Below are positions 8,701-14,930 of a stretch of 24,149 bases of DNA, one piece after another. Source of the DNA: Tepidimicrobium sp. GTDB lineage: Bacteria > Bacillota > Clostridia > Tissierellales > Tepidimicrobiaceae. The stretch's first letter is position 1; the number at the start of each line of letters is the position of its first letter. Below the pieces are notes generated by a model. It had not been told where the DNA came from. It saw only the letters and a program-made list of their open reading frames with translations, and did not search any database. The position numbers and the translations under genes are program-made. The DNA is taken from contig DUNJ01000123.1 of the NCBI GenBank assembly GCA_012839395.1, forward strand, positions 1 to 24,149, written 5' to 3'.

Positions 8701-11162
8701 AATATCCTATTATATAATAGTTCAGCCTCTATAAGGCCATCGAGCCATTCTAAGGTTCTAGATAATTTAATAGCCTCCTTAGCCTCCACCGTTGCTAATT
8801 TGATTAGATTCCTCTTTAAATATATTTTGCCTATTCCAATCCTAGCCACTATAATATACCTTGTATCCATCGCAGCTGTGGATTCCAATAGCAATTCGGA
8901 ATATATTTTCAATGCTTCATGATTATCCCCTCTATCTGCATACGCTCTACCTAAATTTTCTAGTATTTCCAATCTATGGTCGGAATCGATATCCTTTGAT
9001 ATTTCATAGGCCTCTTTCCATAATGATATAGATTGAATTCCATATATCTCTATATCGCTTTTAGCTCCCTTTACCAAGTAATCCAATGCTTTTTTCAATT
9101 GGTTTGAGGCTATTAAATGATATATCAATTCTTCCAATACTATATTATAATTATCACCATATTCCCTTTCTATGAATAATGCCATCTTCTCATGAAGCTT
9201 CATCCTATCTCCTCTGGGTATATTATGATAGATTAACTTTTGAAACTCTATATTGCTTATGCTATAGCTATATCCCCAGTCGGCAACTCTTTTTTCTAAC
9301 AACCCCATTCCAATCAATCTATCCAATTTAATATCCAATTTTTCCGCATCTATATCCACCAGGCTCAGCAAGGCCCTTTTAGAGATAAGTGTATTGCACA
9401 CGGATACCGCATTCATAACATCCATATATTCTCCTTTAAGCAAAGCCATCTGATTCTTCAAGGACTCTTCCTTTTTGGTAGGCACATATATATCCGAATA
9501 CCGTTTTGTCTCAATCTCCCATCGGCCACTGGAATTGCATAGTAATTCCCCAGTAGAATATAGATTTTTAATTATATATTCTATTTGCTTAGGATTTCCT
9601 TGACTTTCCTTTAACATAAAAGCTGCAAACTTAAAAGGTTTATAGTTGATTCCCAATATATGCTGAATGAATTCCTCAATTCCCCGTAAGTTTAGGTTAT
9701 ATAACTCTATTTCATGGGTTTTCTCATCCATGTTTAATTTCCTGAAAAACTTATCTATTTGGCTACCCTTTTCAATACTCTTAGAGTTATAGGACAATAT
9801 AAATAATATACTCCCCTTGTTAAGGTTGTCCCGTATATACTCTAACAGGGATATCGTATAGGAACTAGCTTTTTCCACGTCATCTATTATAAAATATATG
9901 GTCCCTTCCCTAGATAGCTCTTCTAAATATCTAGTTATCCTATCATATAACCTTAACTTCTCTATATCGTCTATATCCTTGAAAAGATTCTCCATGTTAA
10001 AATGAGGATTCAATTCTGGCAATACCTTTGATAGCTCATCTCTATATTTGTTCAATAGATTTTTGGAAGCGTCTTTAATAGTTTGACGTAGTAGGGTTGT
10101 TATAGGATTTGTATTACTATTGTGATCATCAGCAATTTCAATAAAGTATGCATCCAATCCTCTCACCTTTAGCTGATAGTTTACTTCCCTTAACAATCGA
10201 CTCTTTCCAACTCCCACGCCTCCATCAACCAATATAAAATTACTAAAAGAGATCCTATCTTCAACCTTGTGACTAATCTCCAATATTTTGGATAATTCTT
10301 TCTCCCTCCCAACTAGCTTAGTATTGAAGTTGAGGAACCCTCTTTCCTCCTTTAGGTCATGTCTATGCCCTATACCAAATACCTTGCTAATCTCGCTTAT
10401 TGCACTTCTTAATGAACCCTTTCTCATCGTTGAATCATTTTTTATCCAATTGGTAATTAGCTTGTTTAAACTATCCATCTGCCTGGAATTCAGTTGTAGG
10501 CCGGCTTTAAATTTAAATAGCTCGTTTCCATCCTCATAAAAGTTTTCCGTAAATAGATATTTTATTAGCATTCCCAAAGAATACTTATCCCCATTTTTAT
10601 TTATAAGATCCTCATGCCCTATTAGAACCTCTGGGGCAATAAAATATCTAGTTAAATCATCGTAGTTAGCATTTGTTGCATTTTCATATATAGCGGATAA
10701 TGCCTGAATTTTTATATTGCCATCGTCTGTGAGATATATATTGGATGGGCTCAAATGCTTATAGGTTACTCCTCTATGATGCAGAAAATCCAATACGGTG
10801 CATACTTGCAATATTATATTGGCTAGCTGTTTTTTATCTAAATTCTCATATACTTGGTCTAAGCTAGGATTATCATTATATTCTGTAGTAGTATAATATT
10901 GTTTAGTCCTGGTTCGCTTCCCATTTATAGTTCTTATTATATTGAAATGGCGACTTTCAAGGAGATATTTATGCTTTATCCTACATATTTGTATAAAGTT
11001 ATCTATAAAATATTTCACTACTTGACATTGTCCCTCATCATTATACAATGTCATCAACAATCTCCTATCTCCATCCCAAATATCTATTACTTCATAAGTA
11101 ATATTATATAATTCCTCCCCCAATGGTGATTGTACTTTATATCTATTATCTATTAACTTCAT
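5769..11162 (-). CDS. Multidomain signalling protein: pseudokinase, AAA+ NTPase, TPR-like repeats, GAF-like, GGDEF, GAF-like
   Basis: A 1797-aa soluble protein. (1) Residues 7-265 have a Ser/Thr-kinase fold with landmarks such as LSPSN and APEVL, but the HRD-type Asp is H136, the DFG position reads ALS (154-156) and no VAIK Lys is visible (MTLY near 37-40), so it looks catalytically dead. (2) An AAA-type NTPase at about 283-510 has Walker A GGVGVGKS (314-321) and Walker B IYFIIDD (422-428). (3) A helical winged-helix-like and TPR-like region spans about 570-1235. (4) A GAF-like region at about 1260-1445 has an Arg/Gly-rich insert near 1397-1420. (5) GGDEF spans about 1455-1617 with active-site GGEEF (1539-1543), metal ligand D1500 region and an RxxD inhibitory site (R1530-D1533). 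(6) A GAF-like domain spans about 1640-1797. Inferred role: a sensor that makes cyclic di-GMP under control of NTP-driven repeats, with the pseudokinase as a binding module. The ribosome site is AAAGGGG. It follows the lipid kinase gene by 38 nt. Confidence 0.9.
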   Translation of the reverse strand: MKLIDNRYKVQSPLGEELYNITYEVIDIWDGDRRLLMTLYNDEGQCQVVKYFIDNFIQICRIKHKYLLESRHFNIIRTINGKRTRTKQYYTTTEYNDNPSLDQVYENLDKKQLANIILQVCTVLDFLHHRGVTYKHLSPSNIYLTDDGNIKIQALSAIYENATNANYDDLTRYFIAPEVLIGHEDLINKNGDKYSLGMLIKYLFTENFYEDGNELFKFKAGLQLNSRQMDSLNKLITNWIKNDSTMRKGSLRSAISEISKVFGIGHRHDLKEERGFLNFNTKLVGREKELSKILEISHKVEDRISFSNFILVDGGVGVGKSRLLREVNYQLKVRGLDAYFIEIADDHNSNTNPITTLLRQTIKDASKNLLNKYRDELSKVLPELNPHFNMENLFKDIDDIEKLRLYDRITRYLEELSREGTIYFIIDDVEKASSYTISLLEYIRDNLNKGSILFILSYNSKSIEKGSQIDKFFRKLNMDEKTHEIELYNLNLRGIEEFIQHILGINYKPFKFAAFMLKESQGNPKQIEYIIKNLYSTGELLCNSSGRWEIETKRYSDIYVPTKKEESLKNQMALLKGEYMDVMNAVSVCNTLISKRALLSLVDIDAEKLDIKLDRLIGMGLLEKRVADWGYSYSISNIEFQKLIYHNIPRGDRMKLHEKMALFIEREYGDNYNIVLEELIYHLIASNQLKKALDYLVKGAKSDIEIYGIQSISLWKEAYEISKDIDSDHRLEILENLGRAYADRGDNHEALKIYSELLLESTAAMDTRYIIVARIGIGKIYLKRNLIKLATVEAKEAIKLSRTLEWLDGLIEAELLYNRILLNQAKIAEVRKNMEKLLDISIRNGLEQALGSIYNMLGITSYFNGDTDQALQYYNSSISAFKKLGMHAETLKPMNNIGKIYMECFGDNDKAMEYYRKALKIAETYRILDMEMILLNNIGESCMDICEYDRAMEHIERAKVMAIDMEDSAMIFLTNLNLGLIYLLIGDCIKAYSTYSIIQESNQRIGTYGLENMGRYYQYLGIFYFHYGKLDESVENLKDAMEVYKGYNHRQYLIAKSRLALIKYIKDPTFGRTFLENVRVEIRDANLGFNRRRILLDMAMVLYLKKDIEGVLDILGEDGKLKGDYPFGIYDYINNMLQCLLDIRVDRGECATLLETNMAEYRDFRLDRQSRVFLGYKFLEEGKYYKAINYLLEAFELLYELIKNIPDRELQVSYIKGEMGDQIKKWITEIVYRISRRKIEYITTDDLDSKESIEDYFDYSPLLSLVDDESFKEIVEPYYDYEGIEEVEDIETLISRLTDDYGYNIDLILKYIAKETLAERGYILSYDDGYNEYIPIISIGDGGGQLPNENLLALANRGKNGILISNNQISDTAGLHRGFLPEGTRALLCIPIRASQPKGYYGDKERQGDRRRRDSRNNGYIYMETSNIVNRFDNKRHNLAYAISKLINTNMESYEFKTLSITDKLTGTHTREYFENEINNIIAEAARNDESFALIMLDIDRFKNINDIYGHRKGDEVLNRMGQCLINSIRRTDLVARYGGEEFIIVINDVDEEEAFKIGEKIRTNIERMRTPKMNQPITISIGISMYPRHSQLKEDLIDKADQALYGAKKGGRNRTVMWSPHISDSLSRVDRLAGIISGNINKDQRRVLSILDIIELTKEKADREEKIFKFLGGIIEILGAKTADMILVNEHEKIEYIYGRSRLNQNWTQNKQINYDIVKRAISGGVGEFLIDWENIGNVDDTPNGPDWQSIVVIPLIFEGRVKAVVYIAVPIREKEFDYNSYNLGKVLCDIFSSVV

Positions 11163-11200
11163 ACTCCTATCCCCTTTGCCCTTGTTACACTATGATTGCA

Positions 11201-12088
11201 CTAAGGTACAAATATTTTAAAGCCGTTGGGTACCACCTCAAATACAGCTGGCAATCTACCCCCATATTCTCCATCCACATCTATTGAGGCATCCTTCTCA
11301 GATTCAACTACAATCCTTTTGGATTTGAAATAGGACACATTAGGATGCCTTATATGCTCGCCCCTAAATATATTTATAAATATTTGAGCTAAATCCTGTA
11401 CATCGGATCTCTTAATAATGATTACATCTAGATAGCCGTCAGATATGCTCGCATCTGGTGCTAACCTTTTAAATCCGCCTACAGATGCACTATTGGATAT
11501 CAAAAATAGATGAACATCTTCTTCTGCCGAATACTCTTCGCTATCAAAGCTGACCCTCATGGACTGAAAACTCTGTCTAGGTATTTCCATGGCCCCTTCT
11601 ATATAATATGCCATTCTTCCAAAGATAGCTTTTGCCTCCGGCTGCACCTGATACCCTACGCTAGTTAAAAAACCGCTTGCTGCTACATTTACAAAGTACT
11701 GATCATTAACCTTCCCTAGATCCACATCTTTTATATTTTGATCCTTTATCATCTGGAAAAACCTATTTATATTCTTAGGCAATCCCACATGATTGGCAAA
11801 ATCATTAACAGTTCCAGCTGCCAGAATAGCCACAGGTATCTTTCTGTCGCTTTTAGCTATCCCCTTTGCTATTTCATTCACGGTCCCATCGCCCCCGCAG
11901 GCTATTATGAAATCCCAACCTTCTTTACAACTATTGATGGTTTCCAACATAGCATCGTCCTTTTTCTGGGTATCAAACTTCTGTACTATATAGCCATTGT
12001 TGACCAATAAATTGATGAGATAGTCTAGTCGCCTCTGCATCAACTGCCTCCCAGAAGATGGGTTAAATATTATTTTAACCTTCTGCAT
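11201..12088 (-). CDS. Diacylglycerol/lipid kinase family protein (YegS/DgkB type)
   Basis: A 295-aa enzyme of the soluble bacterial lipid-kinase family. It opens with VKIIFNPSSGR and carries the nucleotide-binding motif CGGDGTVNE (GGDGT at 65-69); the C-terminal half is the beta-rich domain of the family. Members phosphorylate diacylglycerol or related lipids with ATP at the membrane face, recycling diacylglycerol from lipoteichoic acid synthesis in Firmicutes. I choose ATG 12088 because GGAAGGTGAG (12093-12102) is well placed for it; ATG 12091 is also possible. A further in-frame ATG at 12121 lacks a ribosome site. It is first in the long minus-strand run, preceded by an extended -10 promoter. 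The exact lipid substrate cannot be read from the sequence. Confidence 0.9.
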   Translation of the reverse strand: MQKVKIIFNPSSGRQLMQRRLDYLINLLVNNGYIVQKFDTQKKDDAMLETINSCKEGWDFIIACGGDGTVNEIAKGIAKSDRKIPVAILAAGTVNDFANHVGLPKNINRFFQMIKDQNIKDVDLGKVNDQYFVNVAASGFLTSVGYQVQPEAKAIFGRMAYYIEGAMEIPRQSFQSMRVSFDSEEYSAEEDVHLFLISNSASVGGFKRLAPDASISDGYLDVIIIKRSDVQDLAQIFINIFRGEHIRHPNVSYFKSKRIVVESEKDASIDVDGEYGGRLPAVFEVVPNGFKIFVP

Positions 12089-12156
12089 CATACTCACCTT
12101 CCATGAATATAATCGACCCATACCATATTATGATGACAATTCCATTTTATATATAT

Positions 12157-12165
12157 ATTATACCA
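12157..12165 (-). promoter_or_regulatory. Extended -10 promoter upstream of the lipid kinase gene
   Basis: TGGTATAAT on the minus strand is a perfect -10 with the TGn extension, about 69 bp before the chosen start. The -35 region is poor (TTGCTA at short spacing). It lies between the hairpin ending the upstream cluster and the lipid kinase gene, as expected for the promoter of a new transcription unit. Confidence 0.45.
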
Positions 12166-12219
12166 ATCTCTATCCCTTAGCAATATATTTAGTCTCAACG
12201 CGCAATTTGCCATTCATAA

Positions 12220-12241
12220 AGGAGAACCTATAGGTTCTCCT
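12220..12241 (-). terminator. Perfect-palindrome terminator after the YtxH cluster
   Basis: A 22-bp perfect palindrome, AGGAGAACC-TATA-GGTTCTCCT, starts just past the stop of the one-pass membrane protein gene. On the minus strand TTTA follows, a short U tail. It separates this cluster from the lipid kinase unit. Confidence 0.6.
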
Positions 12242-12247
12242 CCTTAG

Positions 12248-12721
12248 TTATTTCCTCTTTAGTACATTTTTGATCACATCTATTATCTCCAAGATTAAAT
12301 ATACATAATCCGATATGTTTCGAATGTTATCTTCAATGGCACAGGCTACCTCAGATATACTTTCAGTTATAAGTTCCATCGATTCTAGTGCCTTTTCACC
12401 CATAGTATCCGCTTTCTTGAAGATAGAGCTTGTATTTCCCAATATATCGGTTATATCCGGAGATACCTTTTCTACCAATTCTTTAGTATCATCGGTAATA
12501 TGGCTTACGTTTGATACTATATTACTAGTATTGGACATTATATCGGGAACTTCCTTCAGTGCAGCATCTATTTCCTTTTCACGTATATCCACTATCTGCC
12601 GGGTTTTTACCACTATCCTATTTATGTTTCTAACCAACATGATCATATAGAATAAAAGACCTATTCCTAATAAGTACAGCACAAATGAAAATAATTCGTT
12701 TATAGTTATAGTAGCATCCAT
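12248..12721 (-). CDS. One-pass membrane protein with long helical tail (DUF948-like)
   Basis: A 157-aa protein with one membrane segment at about 8-30 (SFVLYLLGIGLLFYMIMLV), then a long amphipathic helix-rich region with repeated Asn/Thr/Ser-Ile spacing (IMSNTSNIVSNVSHITDD, later ILGNTSSIF). This resembles the DUF948 group that often sits beside YtxH genes in Firmicutes. It follows the YtxH gene by 11 nt, so both are probably co-expressed. The ribosome site GGTGAT is modest. The function is unknown; a membrane-anchored, coiled-coil, stress- or envelope-related protein is an inference from shape and neighbour. Confidence 0.75.
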   Translation of the reverse strand: MDATITINELFSFVLYLLGIGLLFYMIMLVRNINRIVVKTRQIVDIREKEIDAALKEVPDIMSNTSNIVSNVSHITDDTKELVEKVSPDITDILGNTSSIFKKADTMGEKALESMELITESISEVACAIEDNIRNISDYVYLILEIIDVIKNVLKRK

Positions 12722-12732
12722 GTTATCACCAA

Positions 12733-13107
12733 CTACATCTCTTCATCTAAATCTTCTACATCTTCGTGGCCTACTTCTATTTCGATCATGTCCCTGTCTT
12801 TAAGATCTTCAATTTTTTCCTTTATTCCTTCTTTTAGCTTCTGTTCACCCTCTTTAATGACCTCTACCGATTCCATTACTTTCTGTTTGACATCCTCAGT
12901 GGTTTCCCTAGCCCTATCAGCTATATCTTCCCTAGTCTCCTTACCAGATTGCGGCGCGAATAATAGGCCTGTTAAAGCTCCTATAGCGGTGCCGATCATG
13001 GTCCCTGCAGCTACTTTTTTAACCGTCTCCCTCCTTCTTTCCCTCTCCCTCATCTCACGCCTTTGCCTTAAAGTATCTAACAATCTCAAGCTCATCTCCC
13101 CTTCCAT
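12733..13107 (-). CDS. YtxH-family protein
   Basis: A 124-aa protein with a basic N-terminus (QRREMRERERRRE), a short hydrophobic glycine-rich segment (about 35-52) and the family signature GLLFAPQSGKETRE. A charged amphipathic helix follows, then an acidic end (EVGHEDVEDLDEEM). YtxH proteins are small general-stress or envelope-associated proteins of unknown biochemical activity. The start is uncertain: ATG 13107 has only a weak site, and ATG 13095, directly after GGAAGGGGAG, is too close to it. An extended -10 promoter lies about 55 bp upstream. It is probably in one unit with the membrane protein that follows. Confidence 0.85.
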   Translation of the reverse strand: MEGEMSLRLLDTLRQRREMRERERRRETVKKVAAGTMIGTAIGALTGLLFAPQSGKETREDIADRARETTEDVKQKVMESVEVIKEGEQKLKEGIKEKIEDLKDRDMIEIEVGHEDVEDLDEEM

Positions 13108-13159
13108 AATAAGATCTTCACTACAAGAAATACTTACCCTAAATTTAAAGCTTAAATCA

Positions 13160-13168
13160 ATTATAACA
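13160..13168 (-). promoter_or_regulatory. Extended -10 promoter upstream of ytxH
   Basis: TGTTATAAT on the minus strand is a consensus -10 with TGn extension, 53 bp before the ytxH start. I see no recognisable -35, which is common for extended -10 promoters. Confidence 0.4.
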
Positions 13169-13204
13169 GGCTTTGAAGCTTACTGGGGACTTTTTTTGAC
13201 GAAA

Positions 13205-13396
13205 TCAATCATTATCTATCCTTTTCAGTAGCTGGCGCAATTTTTTAGCCTGATAACCCGATTCCTTTGCAAACTCCTTAAATAGATCTGAAACCTCTGA
13301 ATCCCTAACCTCCTTGGAATAACTTTCATAGTCCCTGACCATCTCCTGTGCATCCAATATCTTCTTCTTTAATATCTCAGTAGTGTTCAACCTCAT
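13205..13396 (-). CDS. Small helical protein of unknown function
   Basis: A 63-aa, highly charged, all-helical protein with no cysteines and no signal peptide. It is supported as a gene by a strong GGAGGG site seven bases before its ATG and by its position upstream of ytxH in the same direction (97-bp gap). The pattern (ILDAQEMVRDYESYSKEV, then FKEFAKESGYQAKKLRQLL) vaguely recalls one helical hairpin of ferritin-like or rubrerythrin-type bundles, but no metal ligands are visible and I do not assign a family. No clear terminator follows, so some read-through into ytxH is possible. Confidence 0.65.
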   Translation of the reverse strand: MRLNTTEILKKKILDAQEMVRDYESYSKEVRDSEVSDLFKEFAKESGYQAKKLRQLLKRIDND

Positions 13397-13510
13397 TTTT
13401 AACCCTCCATATATTATTTATTTTGTCTATTTATATTCTGCACTCCTGCATAGTTTTTATGTATTTCAACGGAGTTTATTGGGAAAAATAGGTTATATTT
13501 TAGGTGTGAC

Positions 13511-13539
13511 TTTACTATTTATGCTTTTCAGTGTAAAAT
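13511..13539 (+). promoter_or_regulatory. Probable sigma-A promoter for the PHP phosphatase gene
   Basis: TTTACT at 13511-13516 and TAAAAT at 13534-13539 are separated by 17 bp. They match the consensus at 4 of 6 and 5 of 6 positions. Transcription would start near 13546, giving a short leader before the ribosome site AGGGGTG at 13560. Confidence 0.5.
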
Positions 13540-13573
13540 GGTTTCAACTTATAACAAATAGGGGTGTTACTAT

Positions 13574-14374
13574 ATGTATGATTTTCATATTCATAGCGAC
13601 TTTTCCGTCGACTGCAAATATTTAATGGAAGAAATGGTGCAAAGCGCCGTAGAAAAGGGTATAAAAAGCATTTGTTTTACAGATCACATAGACTATGACC
13701 TTTCTGGAGATGGTATCAACTTCGAATTTCGCCCTGTAGATTATTTTAAAAAGATAAATCAAATGAAGTATAAATATATGGGGCAGATTGAAATATTATC
13801 AGGGGTTGAAATAGGAATGCAACCACATCTAGTTCAAAGATATAATGGACTGATAGATAACCATCCATTTGATTTTGTAATAATGTCCATTCATTCTATC
13901 GATAAAAAAGATATATATATAGATCAATTTACTAGAGGTAAAAAACCCATGGAAGCTTTAAATATATATTATGATTACCTATACAACTGCCTTGAAAAAT
14001 TTGATAATTATGATGTTGTAGGCCATATCGATTATATCGATAGGTATTTTGAAGACTTCTCTTTGATACCCGACTTTAAAGAGTATTCATCCAATATAGA
14101 GAATATATTAAAGATCATAATAGAGAAGGGTAAAGGGCTTGAAGTAAATACTGCTGGCATGAGATATAAGCTAGGATATTATAATCCTAAAGCTGAAATA
14201 CTAAAGTTATATAAAGAGCTAGGTGGGGAAATAGTTACCATCGGTTCCGATGCTCATAATCCTGAGCATATAGGATACCATTACAGAGAAGCGGAAAAGA
14301 TGCTTCGCGATTTAGGTTTTAAATATACATATATTTATAGGGATAGAAAAAAGGTACCTATTCATATAAATTAA
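13574..14374 (+). CDS. PHP-domain phosphatase, histidinol-phosphatase (HisJ/HisK) type
   Basis: A 266-aa metal-dependent phosphoesterase of the PHP superfamily. Ligand motifs are all present: HIH at 5-7, TDH at 36-38, E79 in SGVEIG, H107 in SIHS, H151 in GHIDY and SDAH at 225-228. Length and motif order match the HisK-type histidinol-phosphatase, which removes phosphate from L-histidinol phosphate in histidine synthesis. No other his gene is nearby, so the substrate could be another small phosphate ester. The start is ATG 13574 with AGGGGTG seven bases ahead. Its stop codon overlaps the stop of the convergent zinc-ribbon gene by 4 nt, with no terminator between them. Confidence 0.85.
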   Translation: MYDFHIHSDFSVDCKYLMEEMVQSAVEKGIKSICFTDHIDYDLSGDGINFEFRPVDYFKKINQMKYKYMGQIEILSGVEIGMQPHLVQRYNGLIDNHPFDFVIMSIHSIDKKDIYIDQFTRGKKPMEALNIYYDYLYNCLEKFDNYDVVGHIDYIDRYFEDFSLIPDFKEYSSNIENILKIIIEKGKGLEVNTAGMRYKLGYYNPKAEILKLYKELGGEIVTIGSDAHNPEHIGYHYREAEKMLRDLGFKYTYIYRDRKKVPIHIN

Positions 14375-14616
14375 AAAGCCTTCCGCTCGATGGAAAACCT
14401 CTCCCGAGTGCCACAGTTTGGACACCTGAAAATATGTATGCATTCATCTCGTTCTGCACCATCCACCTTGCTGGTGATTTCATCCAGCAGATAGGGGCTA
14501 TAGTCGTCCATAAAATTTACTATTGGTCCCTCATCCGTCATCTTAGCATTACAGCTAAAACAATTATATTTTATTTCGTATAGTCCATTGCATAGAGGAC
14601 ATATGGATTTCAACAT
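14371..14616 (-). CDS. Small zinc-ribbon protein of unknown function
   Basis: An 81-aa protein with three CxxC pairs: C6/C9 (CPLC), C19/C22 (CFSC) and C65/C68 (CPNC), plus C59. The first two pairs can form one zinc site. The third pair, with C59, sits in a second ribbon-like hairpin (IFRCPNCGTRERF). The middle is acidic. The ribosome site is GGGGAGGG. It lies downstream of the 6S RNA terminator on the same strand. No catalytic motif is seen; such small ribbons often bind nucleic acid or protein, but no role can be claimed. Confidence 0.7.
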   Translation of the reverse strand: MLKSICPLCNGLYEIKYNCFSCNAKMTDEGPIVNFMDDYSPYLLDEITSKVDGAERDECIHIFRCPNCGTRERFSIERKAF

Positions 14617-14669
14617 CGACCCTCCCCTCTATGGTTATTCTACGACAATTTAGGCCATAATATGCAAAT

Positions 14670-14697
14670 AGGCCCTTAGGATTAATCCCAAAGGCCT
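14670..14697 (-). terminator. Rho-independent terminator of 6S RNA
   Basis: On the minus strand, AGGCCTTTGGGATT pairs fully with AATCCTAAGGGCCT (14 bp, two G-U pairs, tight AT loop), followed by ATTTGC. It starts right after the closing stem of the 6S RNA and separates it from the zinc-ribbon gene. Confidence 0.7.
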
Positions 14698-14699
14698 GT

Positions 14700-14880
14700 T
14701 ACTATAACCGCGATGCCGTTTTCCAATTAATTCACACCCGCCTCTTACAAGGTGGGTGTCCTGTCAATAACTTGAAGCTTCCTTTACTGTGAAGGCCTGC
14801 TCTACACCATTGAACCCGAACTCCCGTAGTTATTATGTCGGTTGAATTATTTGGATTAACGCACACCGCAGATATATTAT
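14700..14880 (-). ncRNA. ssrS: 6S RNA
   Basis: This roughly 180-nt non-coding stretch folds like 6S RNA. Its 5' segment (CTGCGGTGTGCGTT) pairs with its 3' segment (AACGGCATCGCGG) to form the closing stem, much like the GGCGGCATC end of E. coli 6S RNA. The arms then open into a bubble region. The 3' side carries a hairpin, ACACCC with GGGTGT (14734-14759 on the plus strand), where known 6S RNAs also carry one. Known role: it mimics an open promoter, binds the housekeeping sigma-RNA polymerase and dampens transcription in stationary phase, with release by product-RNA synthesis. It has its own promoter and terminator. The ends are estimates. Confidence 0.85.
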
Positions 14881-14888
14881 CTATTTAT

Positions 14889-14917
14889 ATTATATACCCT
14901 CTCGGCACAATCCGCAA
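14889..14917 (-). promoter_or_regulatory. Promoter of 6S RNA
   Basis: On the minus strand TTGCGG (14912-14917) and TATAAT (14889-14894) are separated by 17 bp, placing the start near 14882, just before the closing stem. It lies in the 39-bp space after the ftsH stop codon. Confidence 0.65.
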
Positions 14918-14930
14918 GCAAGGATAAAAC

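Noticed and set aside
12315..12650. Open frame of 111 residues opposite the one-pass membrane protein
   Set aside because: Same mirror effect; no ribosome site.
12788..13231. Open frame of 147 residues on the plus strand opposite ytxH
   Set aside because: Ser/Leu-rich mirror of a Glu/Lys/Arg-rich gene, without a ribosome site or family features.
13383..13625. Hydrophobic 80-residue plus-strand frame overlapping the PHP gene start
   Set aside because: Starts inside the opposite small gene without a ribosome site and runs over the promoter and start of the PHP gene.
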